From Pseudidiomarina insulisalsae (GTDB lineage Bacteria; Pseudomonadota; Gammaproteobacteria; Enterobacterales; Alteromonadaceae), in contig NZ_PIPY01000003.1 of assembly GCF_003987065.1 (NCBI RefSeq), forward strand, positions 1-64,000: a DNA stretch of 64,000 nucleotides, given 5' to 3'. Below the pieces are notes generated by a model. The model did no database searches. It was not told where the DNA came from and saw only the letters and a program-made list of their open reading frames with translations. Both the position numbers and the translations under genes were made by a program. This document shows, in pieces, positions 16,215-26,331 of this stretch (position 1 is the first letter of the stretch; the number at the start of each line of letters is the position of its first letter).

Positions 16215-19190
16215 TTACTGAGTTAAATCCCGCTCCACGGTTTTCCGGACATTGCCGCGATACTCGCCAAAGCCGCCAAAGGCTCTTGGGTTGTTAAAGG
16301 TATTGCCGTCGGCATCCTGCCAGGGGTATTGCAGGTAAGGTGGCGCGTTAAACTCGAAAATAAACTCCCCGCGGTCGGGCGTTCCTGTGGGTGGGTTCCA
16401 GAAAAGTGGCGAAGTGCCCACGGTTCCATCAGTTAACGTGCCAGCCGAGCCGCCAGCGCTGGTGGTGATAGGGTCAATGTACACAACCACAGCTAATTCT
16501 GCCGGCGCGTAGCTGGTGCACTGGTCATTCGTTTGAGTGACAAAAAGCTCACCGTTCCAATACTCTGCGCGCAGTGCGACCGGCAGATTCGCGGTTTCCG
16601 GCCCGTAGCTATTGTCCAGTGCCAGACGTCCGTAGACAAAGGTTAGCTCATCATTGAGTGGCACCGCATCACCACTTTGTGTGGTGAGCGTTTGTTGCGC
16701 GGAAGCAAAGCCGCGATTATCGATTTCACTGCTGACTTGCAGCCCCACCGCGACCGTATCATAGGGGCCATCGGGTGTTGCATCGGCACGTTTTTGCAAG
16801 GTGGCGTCGGAACTGGCGATGATCAGCTGCCCTTCGTTCCAGGTGTCAGTTAAGGTTGCCTGCCAGCGTGTCGCAAAGTTATCCGCGGCGGTGTCGGCAG
16901 GGGTATTACGTGCAACCGAGGTGAGTACTGCTGTGCCGTTGTAGTTCGCGCCGTAGTTGTACAGACGTAAACCGCCGACACTACGGGCCTCAACGGTGGC
17001 ATCGAGGGTGGCGGCGTTGTGATCCATATAACTGAAGTCACCGGCGCTGCAGCTGTTACCGACCTGGCCCGTCAGCAGTACCAGGCGATCCGGATAAAAG
17101 CGCCCCACCGGACTTGATGGGCGCTCAAAAGCATCGCCGCCGCCAAGATAATCATCGCCTGGCAAGGCCGCGACGATATTAACGGTGCCTGCTTCATTCC
17201 ATACCAGATCGTCCGACTGGTAGGCGCCGCTAAGACTGCTGCTCTGGCTAAAGCCGTCGTTGATCACGAGTTTACTGGCGTCGGCATTAGTGTGTGACGG
17301 CAACGGATAGGCCACCGAGTCGAATTGCGCGGTCACATTCACCGGTGACACTTCGTTGCCGAAGTTGGGAGTCACTACCCCGTTGGCATTGAAGCTACGA
17401 ATGACCGCGCTGACCGACTCGCCGGCAGCGGCAAGGCCGGCGCCGGTATCTGTGGTCGCGGCCCACGGCTGCCCGCTGCTATCGAGCGCCTGTACCGACA
17501 GCGTGTAGGGTTTCACTACATAGTCCATCAGGCTGGTACCAGTGAGTTGTAACGCAGGATCATTGATCGCGCTGGTATCGCCAGGTTCGGCACTCAAGCT
17601 CACACGCGCGTGCATACGTAGTAACCCGACATCGGTGTAATTATTCGTCAGGGCGGCGCTGCCATTGCTATCAAAATTAAGGGTGACGGTGTTGTAACTG
17701 AGTGACGCTCCGGCATCATTTAGCGGAATGGCGGTACCGTTCACGGTATACGACTGACCCGCCTGACAACTGACCGGATTGGTACAAGAGACTGCGAGCT
17801 CGATGCTCTGCTGGCCGCTCAGCCGCGCTTCACAGGCACCGGTGGTGGTATTGGTGCGCACCGCGCGCAGGCGACTGGGAAAGTCTACTGCAGCAAAGGC
17901 GCCGGGAATTGGGCTTTGGCCATCGGCGGCGGTCACAATGAGCCCCGCGGTGTTAAATTCGACATTACAGTTGGTCGCGACATTGCCGCTACTGTCCACG
18001 CACTGCGTGGGCGCTGTTGGTGATGGCGAGCTGGCAGTGGTGCTGAGTGTGGCGGTACCGCCGTCAACCCAACGCAGTCCCGCGACGCCGCTACCATTGG
18101 TAAAACTAAGGGTGGCGTTGGCGCCGCTGCTACTAACAACATTACCGCCCTGCCAGCTGGGGCCGCTACCGCCGGCGCTAACATCGACGCTGGTGGAGCC
18201 GGTGTACAGTTGTGAACAACTGGCGTCGGCGCAGGCCAGCACCTCAACGACGGCACTGTAGCAGCTGACAATGCTTTGCGGATGACGAATACGCAGATGA
18301 TGAATACTGGCTTGTGCATCACAGCCGATGGCGTCGAGTAGTTCGTCTTGCACCTCGGGACCGTAATTGAAGGTGGTATTATTGCCAACGTTCACTGTCC
18401 CGGGGGTCAAAATGCCGCCCTGGTAATTATTGTTGTTGCCCAGGGTCACCGAGGTGGTGTCATAAGGACTATAGATGAGACCATTAAAGTTAATAACCGT
18501 ATTGCTGGCGTTGCCTTCGTTGAAATTGCCGAGATCAACGTAGGCATTGTCATAAAGATAAACAATAAGGTCGCCCACCGGTCCCGAGCTATTCATGAAA
18601 ATATTGTTGTTACCAATGATGTAGTCACGGATAAATAATCTGACTTGTCCCTGCGGCTCAATATTAAGATAGGATCTATTGTCCATGTCCACTCGCTCAA
18701 TAAAATAGTCTCCGGGTGCCATACGAACTTCTGAATCGTTGCCGTCGAGAATGAGCTCTTCAATATAGTAGGTGCCGCCACCGGTAAAGGTTACCAGCGG
18801 CGCCGCATTGCCTTGTTTGGCGGTTTCGATGGTGCCATAACTCCCGGCGCTGATGTTTTGCGCATTGGTCCGATCGGGTCCGCCGGTCATATTGCTTGGA
18901 AAAGTACTGGGATCCAGAGGGGGGAATTGCAGATTCACGATATCCACCTGGCCATCGGGTGTTGGTGTATTACCCGAACCCTCAATGTCGTTACCGTTAA
19001 TTTCGGAGTTGTTACCGTAATTGAATCCGTTCTCGCCGATAATACCGTAATCCAGAAGGTCGCCGTATTGCTCGCACTGCGTGGGTGTCGGTGAAGATTG
19101 TGCCTGCGCTGGTGGCTGTCCGAGCAGGCCGACACTCAGCACCACCAGCGCAACACCCGTTGTTATGCCCATGCGTTTATTCAAGGCCAT
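16215..19190 (-). CDS. mshQ: MshQ-like large surface protein
   Basis: A 991-residue exported protein, last of the minus-strand mshDOPQ block. A signal peptide ends around AQA (residue 30). The region after it (about 45-300) is rich in Asn/Gly with repeated GNN and GNNN turns and looks like a right-handed beta-helix; it is followed by many cysteines and a long beta-rich part (about 300-990) that I match to the MshQ/DUF6701 family by context and composition. MshQ is thought to act at the pilus tip or outer surface; its exact job is not known. The ATG at 19190 has GGAG seven bases upstream and is preferred over the GTG just before it. It overlaps mshP by 14 bases. Confidence 0.8.
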   Translation of the reverse strand: MALNKRMGITTGVALVVLSVGLLGQPPAQAQSSPTPTQCEQYGDLLDYGIIGENGFNYGNNSEINGNDIEGSGNTPTPDGQVDIVNLQFPPLDPSTFPSNMTGGPDRTNAQNISAGSYGTIETAKQGNAAPLVTFTGGGTYYIEELILDGNDSEVRMAPGDYFIERVDMDNRSYLNIEPQGQVRLFIRDYIIGNNNIFMNSSGPVGDLIVYLYDNAYVDLGNFNEGNASNTVINFNGLIYSPYDTTSVTLGNNNNYQGGILTPGTVNVGNNTTFNYGPEVQDELLDAIGCDAQASIHHLRIRHPQSIVSCYSAVVEVLACADASCSQLYTGSTSVDVSAGGSGPSWQGGNVVSSSGANATLSFTNGSGVAGLRWVDGGTATLSTTASSPSPTAPTQCVDSSGNVATNCNVEFNTAGLIVTAADGQSPIPGAFAAVDFPSRLRAVRTNTTTGACEARLSGQQSIELAVSCTNPVSCQAGQSYTVNGTAIPLNDAGASLSYNTVTLNFDSNGSAALTNNYTDVGLLRMHARVSLSAEPGDTSAINDPALQLTGTSLMDYVVKPYTLSVQALDSSGQPWAATTDTGAGLAAAGESVSAVIRSFNANGVVTPNFGNEVSPVNVTAQFDSVAYPLPSHTNADASKLVINDGFSQSSSLSGAYQSDDLVWNEAGTVNIVAALPGDDYLGGGDAFERPSSPVGRFYPDRLVLLTGQVGNSCSAGDFSYMDHNAATLDATVEARSVGGLRLYNYGANYNGTAVLTSVARNTPADTAADNFATRWQATLTDTWNEGQLIIASSDATLQKRADATPDGPYDTVAVGLQVSSEIDNRGFASAQQTLTTQSGDAVPLNDELTFVYGRLALDNSYGPETANLPVALRAEYWNGELFVTQTNDQCTSYAPAELAVVVYIDPITTSAGGSAGTLTDGTVGTSPLFWNPPTGTPDRGEFIFEFNAPPYLQYPWQDADGNTFNNPRAFGGFGEYRGNVRKTVERDLTQ

Positions 19191-19644
19191 CACCGATCTC
19201 CACTAGAATACGTTTTGAGTAAGTAAAGCTACCTGCGTCACAACTGCCACCGGAAATAATCCGGATGTGGGTGCCACGATAAGGGCTGTTTAATTGTAGT
19301 TGATTACAACGCACTTCTGCCTGGCACTGGGTCAAACCTTCGGCAGTGAACGTATAGGTTCGGACTACGGGTGGCTCGGCGCTACTACGACTAGGACAGA
19401 GTGCGGTATTAAGTGTACTGTCCAACGGATAAAGCTCGGTCATTAATGCCTCGATACCGCTTCGGGCCGCCAGTTGCGCGCGGGTGCCTATGACATCACT
19501 GGCGACCGCAGTGGCGGTATCGTTCAGCGCACGCACCAGCGTAAGCCCCAGTAGTGCGACAATCAGTAACACAAACAAGGCGATAGCTAATGCGGCGCCG
19601 GCCTGTTGCCGTGACGTTGAATGGTTAGGGCACATTGGGAACAT
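19177..19644 (-). CDS. mshP: MSHA biogenesis protein MshP (PilX-like)
   Basis: About 155 residues with a short basic N-terminus, AGAALAIALF hydrophobic helix (about 19-45) and a small extracellular domain with three or four cysteines. The helix resembles PilX/GspK-type minor pilins that lack the strict Gly-Phe cleavage motif. Start is uncertain: ATG at 19644 or 19635; both overlap the end of mshO, and GAGG sits too near the first and too far from the second. Longer upstream extension reads mshO sequence. Its role is probably as a minor pilin with MshO and MshD. Confidence 0.75.
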   Translation of the reverse strand: MFPMCPNHSTSRQQAGAALAIALFVLLIVALLGLTLVRALNDTATAVASDVIGTRAQLAARSGIEALMTELYPLDSTLNTALCPSRSSAEPPVVRTYTFTAEGLTQCQAEVRCNQLQLNSPYRGTHIRIISGGSCDAGSFTYSKRILVEIGDGLE

Positions 19645-20464
19645 AGACCTCATGCGTGATCTCAATCGCAGCTGCGCCCTCCTCACTGGACGCAAAGGCA
19701 AAGAAGATTTGAATCAGATTATTGCGCTGCAACGTCGGCTCGCTCACTAGAAAAGGGCGTTGCCCGGGGCTCGCGTCATTCACCAGATCAACCGCCATGA
19801 CTTCCTGGCTTAAAGCATTGGTTACCAAACTGCCAAGACTCGGCTGACTCAGGGTTAAAGGGTAATCAGTGAAACGGATCAGTTGCCCGGTCGCGCGATT
19901 CAGACACCAACTAACCGGCGCGCCACCAAGATAAAAAGAGCGACTCGGGCTATCAGTGAAAAATTCACCGGGAGACGCGCTCAGAGTCAGCGTACTGAGC
20001 CCGTTTTGCGGACTGTCATCAGCAGCGGCGGTGACCAATTTCCGCCGGCTTTCGTCATTGCCGTAAATGTATTCTGGACCAGTGGCATACACCAGTACAT
20101 AGCTGCCGGCAACACTGTTCCCTGGCATGTAGGGGGTGACCACGACCATTGGGTTTGCCCCGCCAGGCCCCGGCCTTGGTAGTGACAAATAAACGTTGGT
20201 ACCTTTTAACGGCATGTACTCCAGACAGTCGGCATTCGCCCGCGAACTGCGCGGCACCGAGTTACTGGCTTCGCGGGTCAGCCGCTCAATCGCGAAGCGC
20301 TGCTCGGCGACCAGCTGGGTACGTGCGCTTACTGAGGCGACAATCTCGCTGCCAATCCCCAGGAAACTGAACGAATAAATGGCCAAGGTGGCCAGTAACA
20401 CCACTACCACGATAATTTCTATCAAGGTAAAGCCGCGGTATCGGTTCAGCGCTAAATTGTGCAT
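19625..20464 (-). CDS. mshO: MSHA minor prepilin MshO
   Basis: 279 residues with leader ending RYRG before FTLIEI (Glu at +5), hydrophobic helix, then a large beta-rich globular domain with paired cysteines (ADCLEY and SWCLNR). This matches MshO, a PilW/GspJ-like minor pilin. Its ATG overlaps the mshD stop (TAATG) and its end overlaps mshP, so the four minus-strand genes form one translationally coupled operon. Confidence 0.85.
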   Translation of the reverse strand: MHNLALNRYRGFTLIEIIVVVVLLATLAIYSFSFLGIGSEIVASVSARTQLVAEQRFAIERLTREASNSVPRSSRANADCLEYMPLKGTNVYLSLPRPGPGGANPMVVVTPYMPGNSVAGSYVLVYATGPEYIYGNDESRRKLVTAAADDSPQNGLSTLTLSASPGEFFTDSPSRSFYLGGAPVSWCLNRATGQLIRFTDYPLTLSQPSLGSLVTNALSQEVMAVDLVNDASPGQRPFLVSEPTLQRNNLIQIFFAFASSEEGAAAIEITHEVYVPNVP

Positions 20465-21033
20465 TAGTAATTACCCACAATAGTAGCGAAGGTAAAGTCC
20501 TGCGACTGCGAGGTACGCAAAGTCACCTGTACCCGTTTGAAACGGGTAATTGCGCCCGCGCAGGTACCCTGTACGTCGCTGTAACAAACATCGATGGCGT
20601 AACTGAAGCCGCGGTAATCCTGCTCAATACCGGCACCGAACGCATCTTGCAGGTCGGGCTGGGTGAGGTGCAGCTGATGGTAATCGTCGACATCGTCAAA
20701 ACGCTCGCGGCTTTCACCGTCAGGGCCCAGCGTGGAGCTACAGGCCGGTGCACCGCTTTCGCCGCAGCGCAAGCTGCCACCGGAGCGGTCACTGTTCTCG
20801 TCAAATGATTTACCCACAATCTCCTGCATAAATGCCTGTGCCAGATTTGCCGCGCGCACCTGCAACACGGGTTCAGCGCTACGCAGCGCCTGCGGGAAAA
20901 TCAGCGTGGTAACCAACGATAAGGCAAAGGCAAGCACCACCACGCCAATGATCAGCTCAATCAGCGTAAAGCCGTTTTTCAGCGCGCGTGACGGTGTGCC
21001 GGTAGCTGCCGTCCTGGTGGTCTGCGTTATCAT
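20464..21033 (-). CDS. mshD: MSHA minor prepilin MshD
   Basis: 189 residues, a 21-residue leader ending KNG before FTLIEL (Glu at +5), hydrophobic helix and a globular domain with several cysteines (LRCGE, APACSS, VCYSD, GTCAG). It fits MshD, a PilV/GspI-like minor pilin. It is the first gene of the minus-strand block mshD-O-P-Q and diverges from mshC; in Vibrio and Shewanella mshC and mshD are adjacent and on the same strand. Confidence 0.82.
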   Translation of the reverse strand: MITQTTRTAATGTPSRALKNGFTLIELIIGVVVLAFALSLVTTLIFPQALRSAEPVLQVRAANLAQAFMQEIVGKSFDENSDRSGGSLRCGESGAPACSSTLGPDGESRERFDDVDDYHQLHLTQPDLQDAFGAGIEQDYRGFSYAIDVCYSDVQGTCAGAITRFKRVQVTLRTSQSQDFTFATIVGNY

Positions 21034-21082
21034 TCGTATTGATCTGTTTTTGATTGATTTATCGCCAGTTTATCAACAATCT

Positions 21083-21120
21083 TTGACTTGTTAAGTCAAT
21101 ACTATACTCTTTTTTAGTAT
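21083..21120. promoter_or_regulatory. Divergent mshD/mshC control region with inverted repeats
   Basis: In the 113-base gap, a perfect 7-bp inverted repeat TTGACTT-GTT-AAGTCAA (21083-21099) contains a TTGACT -35-like hexamer on each strand. A second repeat ATACTA/TAGTAT (21099-21104 and 21115-21120) covers TATACT (21103-21108), a good -10 for mshC. The spacing between the plus-strand TTGACT and TATACT is only 14 bases, so the promoter assignment is tentative; the palindrome could be an operator acting on both directions. Confidence 0.45.
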
Positions 21121-21146
21121 TTCGCATCGCAACCCTGAGCGTGGCT

Positions 21147-21653
21147 ATGACTCAAATGAAAAGTGTAAAGAACATGCAAGGCTTCTCGGTGATCGAGCTG
21201 ATCATCGTTATTATCTTGCTCGGTATTCTTGCCGTTACCGCGGTGCCGGCGTTTTTAAGCCGCGATGGTATTGCGGAACAACGCATTCAACAGGAGCTGT
21301 TAAGCGCGTTGCGACTGAGCCAGGAGCGTGCCATGCAAGACGTTAACCAGCGTTGTTACGGTATTGAGTTTGCAGCGATGAGTATTCGCCCTTACGAATG
21401 TGGCACTGCTGTTCCGCCGGAACAGGTAATCTCAGTCGCCGGAGATGTAAATGTGACGGTCAATTCAAGCGTGCCAAATGCAAGTACACGATGGCTGTTC
21501 AACAGTTGGGGATGCCCGGTGTCAGAAAATCACACTGTGAATGCGGAACCTTGTGGCCAGAGTAGCGTCGAAATTGTCATCACCGGTACCACCATGCGGT
21601 ACGTTTGTGTGCAAAGTCAGGGCTATATTCGCAGCGGTGCTTGCAGTACATAA
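21147..21653 (+). CDS. mshC: MSHA minor prepilin MshC (GspH-like)
   Basis: 168 residues from the ATG at 21147 (a GTG lies two codons upstream). Leader ends NMQG before FSVIEL (Glu at +5), then the helix and a GspH/FimT-like domain with cysteines in QRCYG, YECGT, GCPVS and the terminal YVCV...GACS. It is alone on the plus strand, cut off from mshA by the inverted mshDOPQ block, and lies 158 bases before mreB. Within the gap to mreB, GCTTACT (21724-21730) and AGTAAGC (21752-21758) could form a hairpin followed by GCGTTTT, a weak terminator candidate. Confidence 0.8.
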   Translation: MTQMKSVKNMQGFSVIELIIVIILLGILAVTAVPAFLSRDGIAEQRIQQELLSALRLSQERAMQDVNQRCYGIEFAAMSIRPYECGTAVPPEQVISVAGDVNVTVNSSVPNASTRWLFNSWGCPVSENHTVNAEPCGQSSVEIVITGTTMRYVCVQSQGYIRSGACST

Positions 21654-21787
21654 TTTCACCGTGATTAGCAGTGTCAAAGCAGGCAAAAAATATGCAATAA
21701 TAGGCGTACAAAGAACGGAGCGGGCTTACTGGCACTTCTGACAGTTGCGAAAGTAAGCGCGTTTTCCCACCGACCAGACAGAATTAA

Positions 21788-22855
<1,068 letters not shown>

Positions 22856-22861
22856 TCCGCT

Positions 22862-23779
22862 ATGAAGTCGCTGTTTGAACACGGCCCTTCATTACGCACG
22901 CGCCTGCTGCTGGCTCTGGTCGTAGCAGGGGCGCTGATGTTTCTCGACCACCGGCTGCAGACCATGCAGCCGGTGCGTTCGTTTTTAAGCACTGCTACCG
23001 CCCCGGTCCAGTATCTGGCTGTTTTACCTGAGCAAATCATGGACCGTCTGGTGTATCTGGCGACCACCCGCTCGGCATTACGCGAGGACAACCAGCGTCT
23101 GCGCGACGAGTTGCTGGGGCTGCAAATGGCAGTACAGCGGCTGAACTTTCTGGAGAACGAGAATGCCCGTTTGCGGCAACTGCTCGACTCCGAAGTACGC
23201 GCAGCCAGCCGGCGCATGGCTGCCGAAGTAGTGTCGGTTGCGACCGATCCGTTTTCCCATCAGTTAGTGATCAATAAAGGTTACGCCAGCGGTGTCTACG
23301 AGGGGCAGCCGGTGCTCGATAATCGCGGCATTGTCGGTCAGGTGGTGAACGTCGCGCGTACTACCGCGAGGGTGTTGCTGATTTCCGATCAAAGCCATGC
23401 TATTTCGTTACGCGCTGAGCGCAATGACATACGCGTAATTGCCCAGGGCACCGGTGATCTGAACCAGCTTGCGCTTAATTTCATTCCCCACAGCACCGAA
23501 CTGCAGGAAGGCGATGTGCTGGTGTCGTCAGGTTTAGGCGGGGTGTTTCCTGAGGGCTATCCGGTGGCGCAAATCAGCGTGATTAACCGTGACGAGCGGC
23601 TGCAGTACGCAGAAGTTCTGGCGACACCTTTTGCTGAGCTGGATCGCGTTCGCACGCTCTTGCTGTTATGGCCAGCCGATGCCAGTGAAGCACCGATTTA
23701 TGACGAGGCCGAGCCCGATGCCGAGGCCGCACCTGAGCCATTACCGCCGATAACTCAGGGAGTGAGCGATGTGGATTAA
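22862..23779 (+). CDS. mreC: Rod shape-determining protein MreC
   Basis: Bitopic membrane scaffold of the elongasome (305 aa): N-terminal helix at about residues 14-30, coiled coil (about 65-105, rich in Leu/Arg/Glu), and two periplasmic beta-barrel domains (about 115-270). The C-terminus is an acidic/proline-rich tail. It lies six bases after mreB and overlaps mreD by 11 bases. Confidence 0.96.
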   Translation: MKSLFEHGPSLRTRLLLALVVAGALMFLDHRLQTMQPVRSFLSTATAPVQYLAVLPEQIMDRLVYLATTRSALREDNQRLRDELLGLQMAVQRLNFLENENARLRQLLDSEVRAASRRMAAEVVSVATDPFSHQLVINKGYASGVYEGQPVLDNRGIVGQVVNVARTTARVLLISDQSHAISLRAERNDIRVIAQGTGDLNQLALNFIPHSTELQEGDVLVSSGLGGVFPEGYPVAQISVINRDERLQYAEVLATPFAELDRVRTLLLLWPADASEAPIYDEAEPDAEAAPEPLPPITQGVSDVD

Positions 23780-24251
23780 ATCGGGACTGTTTCCGTTACT
23801 GCTAAGTTACCTGGTGGCGCTGGTGTTGACCGTCATGCCAATGCCGGCGGTGCTTGAACCCTGGCGCCCTGACTGGGTCAGTCTGGTGTTGATTTACTGG
23901 CTGATTGCGATTCCGCATCGCGTGGGCTTTGCTACCGTGCTGGTGATGGGCCTGCTGACCGATATTCTGATGGGGAGTACCTTTGGTATTTATGCCACGG
24001 CGCTGGTCATTATCGCTTATCCGGCCTTGCGCCATTTTCAGCGCATACGTAATTACTCACTGACCCAGCAAGCCCTGGTAGTAGCGGTGCTGGTGTTGGT
24101 GAAACGCATTATTGTCTACGAACTTGAACATCTGTTGAACGATGCCACGTTTAATTTGCCTTACTTATATCCAGTGCTGTCATCAGCCCTTATCTGGCCC
24201 TGGATCTTTTTGATTTTGCGCCGTTACCGGCGCCGTTATCTGATTCGCTAA
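23769..24251 (+). CDS. mreD: Rod shape-determining protein MreD
   Basis: Small polytopic inner-membrane protein (160 aa) with about five hydrophobic segments and an Arg-rich C-terminal end (RRYRRRYL). It completes the MreBCD complex that works with RodA and PBP2. The start overlaps the end of mreC. Confidence 0.94.
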   Translation: MWIKSGLFPLLLSYLVALVLTVMPMPAVLEPWRPDWVSLVLIYWLIAIPHRVGFATVLVMGLLTDILMGSTFGIYATALVIIAYPALRHFQRIRNYSLTQQALVVAVLVLVKRIIVYELEHLLNDATFNLPYLYPVLSSALIWPWIFLILRRYRRRYLIR

Positions 24252-24267
24252 GCGCAGGACGTCATTC

Positions 24268-24861
24268 ATGCAATTATTTTTAGCCTCGGCCTCGCCGCGT
24301 CGACACGAGCTTTTACAGCTACTCGATCGTCCTTTTACGGTCGTCCGCCCACAGGTGCCCGAGCAACAGCAGCAGGGCGAATCGCCGCAAGACTATGTCC
24401 GTCGCCTGGCGCAAAGTAAAGCTGAGGCTGGCGCTGCCATGGTCAATACCGAGGCCGCTGTGATTGGCGCCGATACCATTGTCGTGGCGGCTGGCGAGGT
24501 GTTGGAAAAGCCGCGCGATGAAGCGGACTTTAAACGCATGATGCAGCAGTTGTCTGGCAGCAAGCATCAGGCGATGACAGCAGTGGCCCTGCACTATAAT
24601 GGTGCAACTGAGGTGGTGTTAGTCACCACAGTGGTGCAGTTTAAGTCGTTAACGGCTGCGGAGATCAGTGCTTACTGGCAATCAGGCGAGCCCCGCGATA
24701 AAGCCGGGGGATACGGTATTCAGGGGCGTGCTGCGAAGTTTGTCACCCGCATTGAAGGTAGCTATTTGGCGGTCGTCGGACTACCGTTATATGAGACGGA
24801 ACAACTGATTCAAGCGGTTGAGAATAAAGCGAAGAATAAAGCAAAGAGTAAAGCGAAATGA
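24268..24861 (+). CDS. maf: Maf-family nucleoside triphosphate pyrophosphatase (YhdE type)
   Basis: Hydrolyses non-canonical or modified (dTTP/UTP-type) nucleotides to monophosphates. Seen: the SASPRRHELL start (residues 7-16), the ADT motif (VIGADTIV) and the KAGGYGIQG motif, all typical. After about residue 183 the protein ends in a lysine/alanine-rich tail NKAKNKAKSKAK, encoded by three tandem 12-base repeats (24820-24855) and not part of the known fold. It overlaps rng by 4 bases (ATGA). Confidence 0.93.
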   Translation: MQLFLASASPRRHELLQLLDRPFTVVRPQVPEQQQQGESPQDYVRRLAQSKAEAGAAMVNTEAAVIGADTIVVAAGEVLEKPRDEADFKRMMQQLSGSKHQAMTAVALHYNGATEVVLVTTVVQFKSLTAAEISAYWQSGEPRDKAGGYGIQGRAAKFVTRIEGSYLAVVGLPLYETEQLIQAVENKAKNKAKSKAK

Positions 24862-26327
24862 GCGCTGAAATACTAATGAACGTGACCCCGACCGAAACCC
24901 GGGTAGCGTTGATCGAAAATGGAATTTTGCAGGAAATTCATATTGAGCGTCAGGCCAAACGTGGCCTGGTGGGCAATATTTATGTCGGCAAAGTCGCGCG
25001 TGTACTGCCGGGTATGCAGGCTGCGTTCGTTGACATTGGCCTGGATAAAGCGGCTTTTTTGCACGCCTCTGATATTGTCTCACCGTTGTCCGCCGCTGAA
25101 GGCGTGACGCCACGCCCTGAGCTGGCGCCTGACATTGCCACGCTGGTGCGTCCGGGGCAACATATTTTGGTGCAGGTAGTAAAAGACCCGCTGGGTACCA
25201 AGGGCGCGCGTCTGACTACCGATATTACCATTCCGTCGCGCTATATGGTGCTGATGCCGCAATCACCGCATGTCGGTATCTCGCAGCGAATTGAAGATGA
25301 GAGCGAGCGTGAGCGTTTGAAAAGCGCCGCGTTGCCGTACTGCGACGAAGACGGTGGCTTTATTGTACGTACCGCCGCTGAGGGCGCCAGTGACGCAGAA
25401 TTGCGTAGCGACGCCGCATTTTTACGCCGCTTGTGGGACACCCTGCAAAAGCGCCGCAAGGGCATGCGCAAAATTGGCATAGTCTATGAGGATCTCAATC
25501 TTTCCTGCCGTATTCTGCGCGACTTTGTGGGTGACGAGATTGAACGTATCCGCGTCGACTCAAAGATCACTTACGAGGTATTGCAGGAATTCGTTACCGA
25601 GTTTATTCCGGAGCTGACGCCGGCCCTTGAGTACTATGCGGGTGAGCGGCCGATTTTTGATATGTTCGATGTTGAAAATGAAGTGCAACGCGCGCTTGAT
25701 CGCAAGGTTGAACTCAAATCGGGTGGTTCGATTATTATCGATCAGACCGAAGCCATGACGACCATTGATATCAATACCGGTGGTTTTGTCGGCCATCGCA
25801 ATCTCGAAGAGACGATTTTTAATACCAATATTGAAGCCACCCAGGCCATCGCACGGCAGCTACGACTGCGTAATCTGGGCGGTATTATCATTATCGATTT
25901 TATTGATATGCAAAACCCCGATCATCGTCGCCGCGTGCTACACAGCCTTGAGCAGGCGCTCGCCAAAGATCGTGCCAAGACCTCGATTAATGGTTTTACC
26001 TCATTAGGTTTGGTAGAGATGACCCGCAAGCGTACGCGTGAGAGCCTCGAACATGTGCTGTGCTCTGAGTGTCCGGTGTGTAATGGTCGCGGTACCATGA
26101 AAACGGTGGAGACCGTATGCTATGAAGTCATGCGCGAAATTGTGCGGGTGAATCGTGCCTATGCCGCCGATCATTTTGTCATTTATGCCTCTGCTGCGGT
26201 GGCTGACGCCTTACTCAATGAGGAATCTCACGCGCTGGCAGAGCTCGAAGTATTTATTGGCAAACAGGTTAAAGTCTCGATTGAACCGCTCTACCATCAG
26301 GAGCAGTTCGACGTGGTGATGATGTAA
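24858..26327 (+). CDS. rng: Ribonuclease G
   Basis: Endoribonuclease of the RNase E/G family, involved in 16S rRNA 5' end maturation and mRNA decay (489 aa, the usual RNase G size). Seen: an S1 domain (about residues 35-125, GNIYVGKVARVLPGMQAAFVDIG), the catalytic DNase I-like part with conserved acidic residues (TIDINTGGF and IIIDFIDM), and the zinc-link CPVC motif. It lacks the long RNase E C-terminal scaffold. Cotranscribed with maf and yhdP. Confidence 0.96.
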   Translation: MSAEILMNVTPTETRVALIENGILQEIHIERQAKRGLVGNIYVGKVARVLPGMQAAFVDIGLDKAAFLHASDIVSPLSAAEGVTPRPELAPDIATLVRPGQHILVQVVKDPLGTKGARLTTDITIPSRYMVLMPQSPHVGISQRIEDESERERLKSAALPYCDEDGGFIVRTAAEGASDAELRSDAAFLRRLWDTLQKRRKGMRKIGIVYEDLNLSCRILRDFVGDEIERIRVDSKITYEVLQEFVTEFIPELTPALEYYAGERPIFDMFDVENEVQRALDRKVELKSGGSIIIDQTEAMTTIDINTGGFVGHRNLEETIFNTNIEATQAIARQLRLRNLGGIIIIDFIDMQNPDHRRRVLHSLEQALAKDRAKTSINGFTSLGLVEMTRKRTRESLEHVLCSECPVCNGRGTMKTVETVCYEVMREIVRVNRAYAADHFVIYASAAVADALLNEESHALAELEVFIGKQVKVSIEPLYHQEQFDVVMM

Positions 26328-26331
26328 AATT

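Noticed and set aside
17779-18261. 160-codon open frame opposite mshQ
   Set aside because: Low-complexity Val/Thr/Ala/Pro composition explained by the Ala/Gly/Thr-rich MshQ sequence on the other strand.
21720-21760. Sigma-54-like TGGCAC...TTGC before mreB
   Set aside because: The two elements are nine bases apart instead of five, so the GG to GC distance is wrong for sigma-54.
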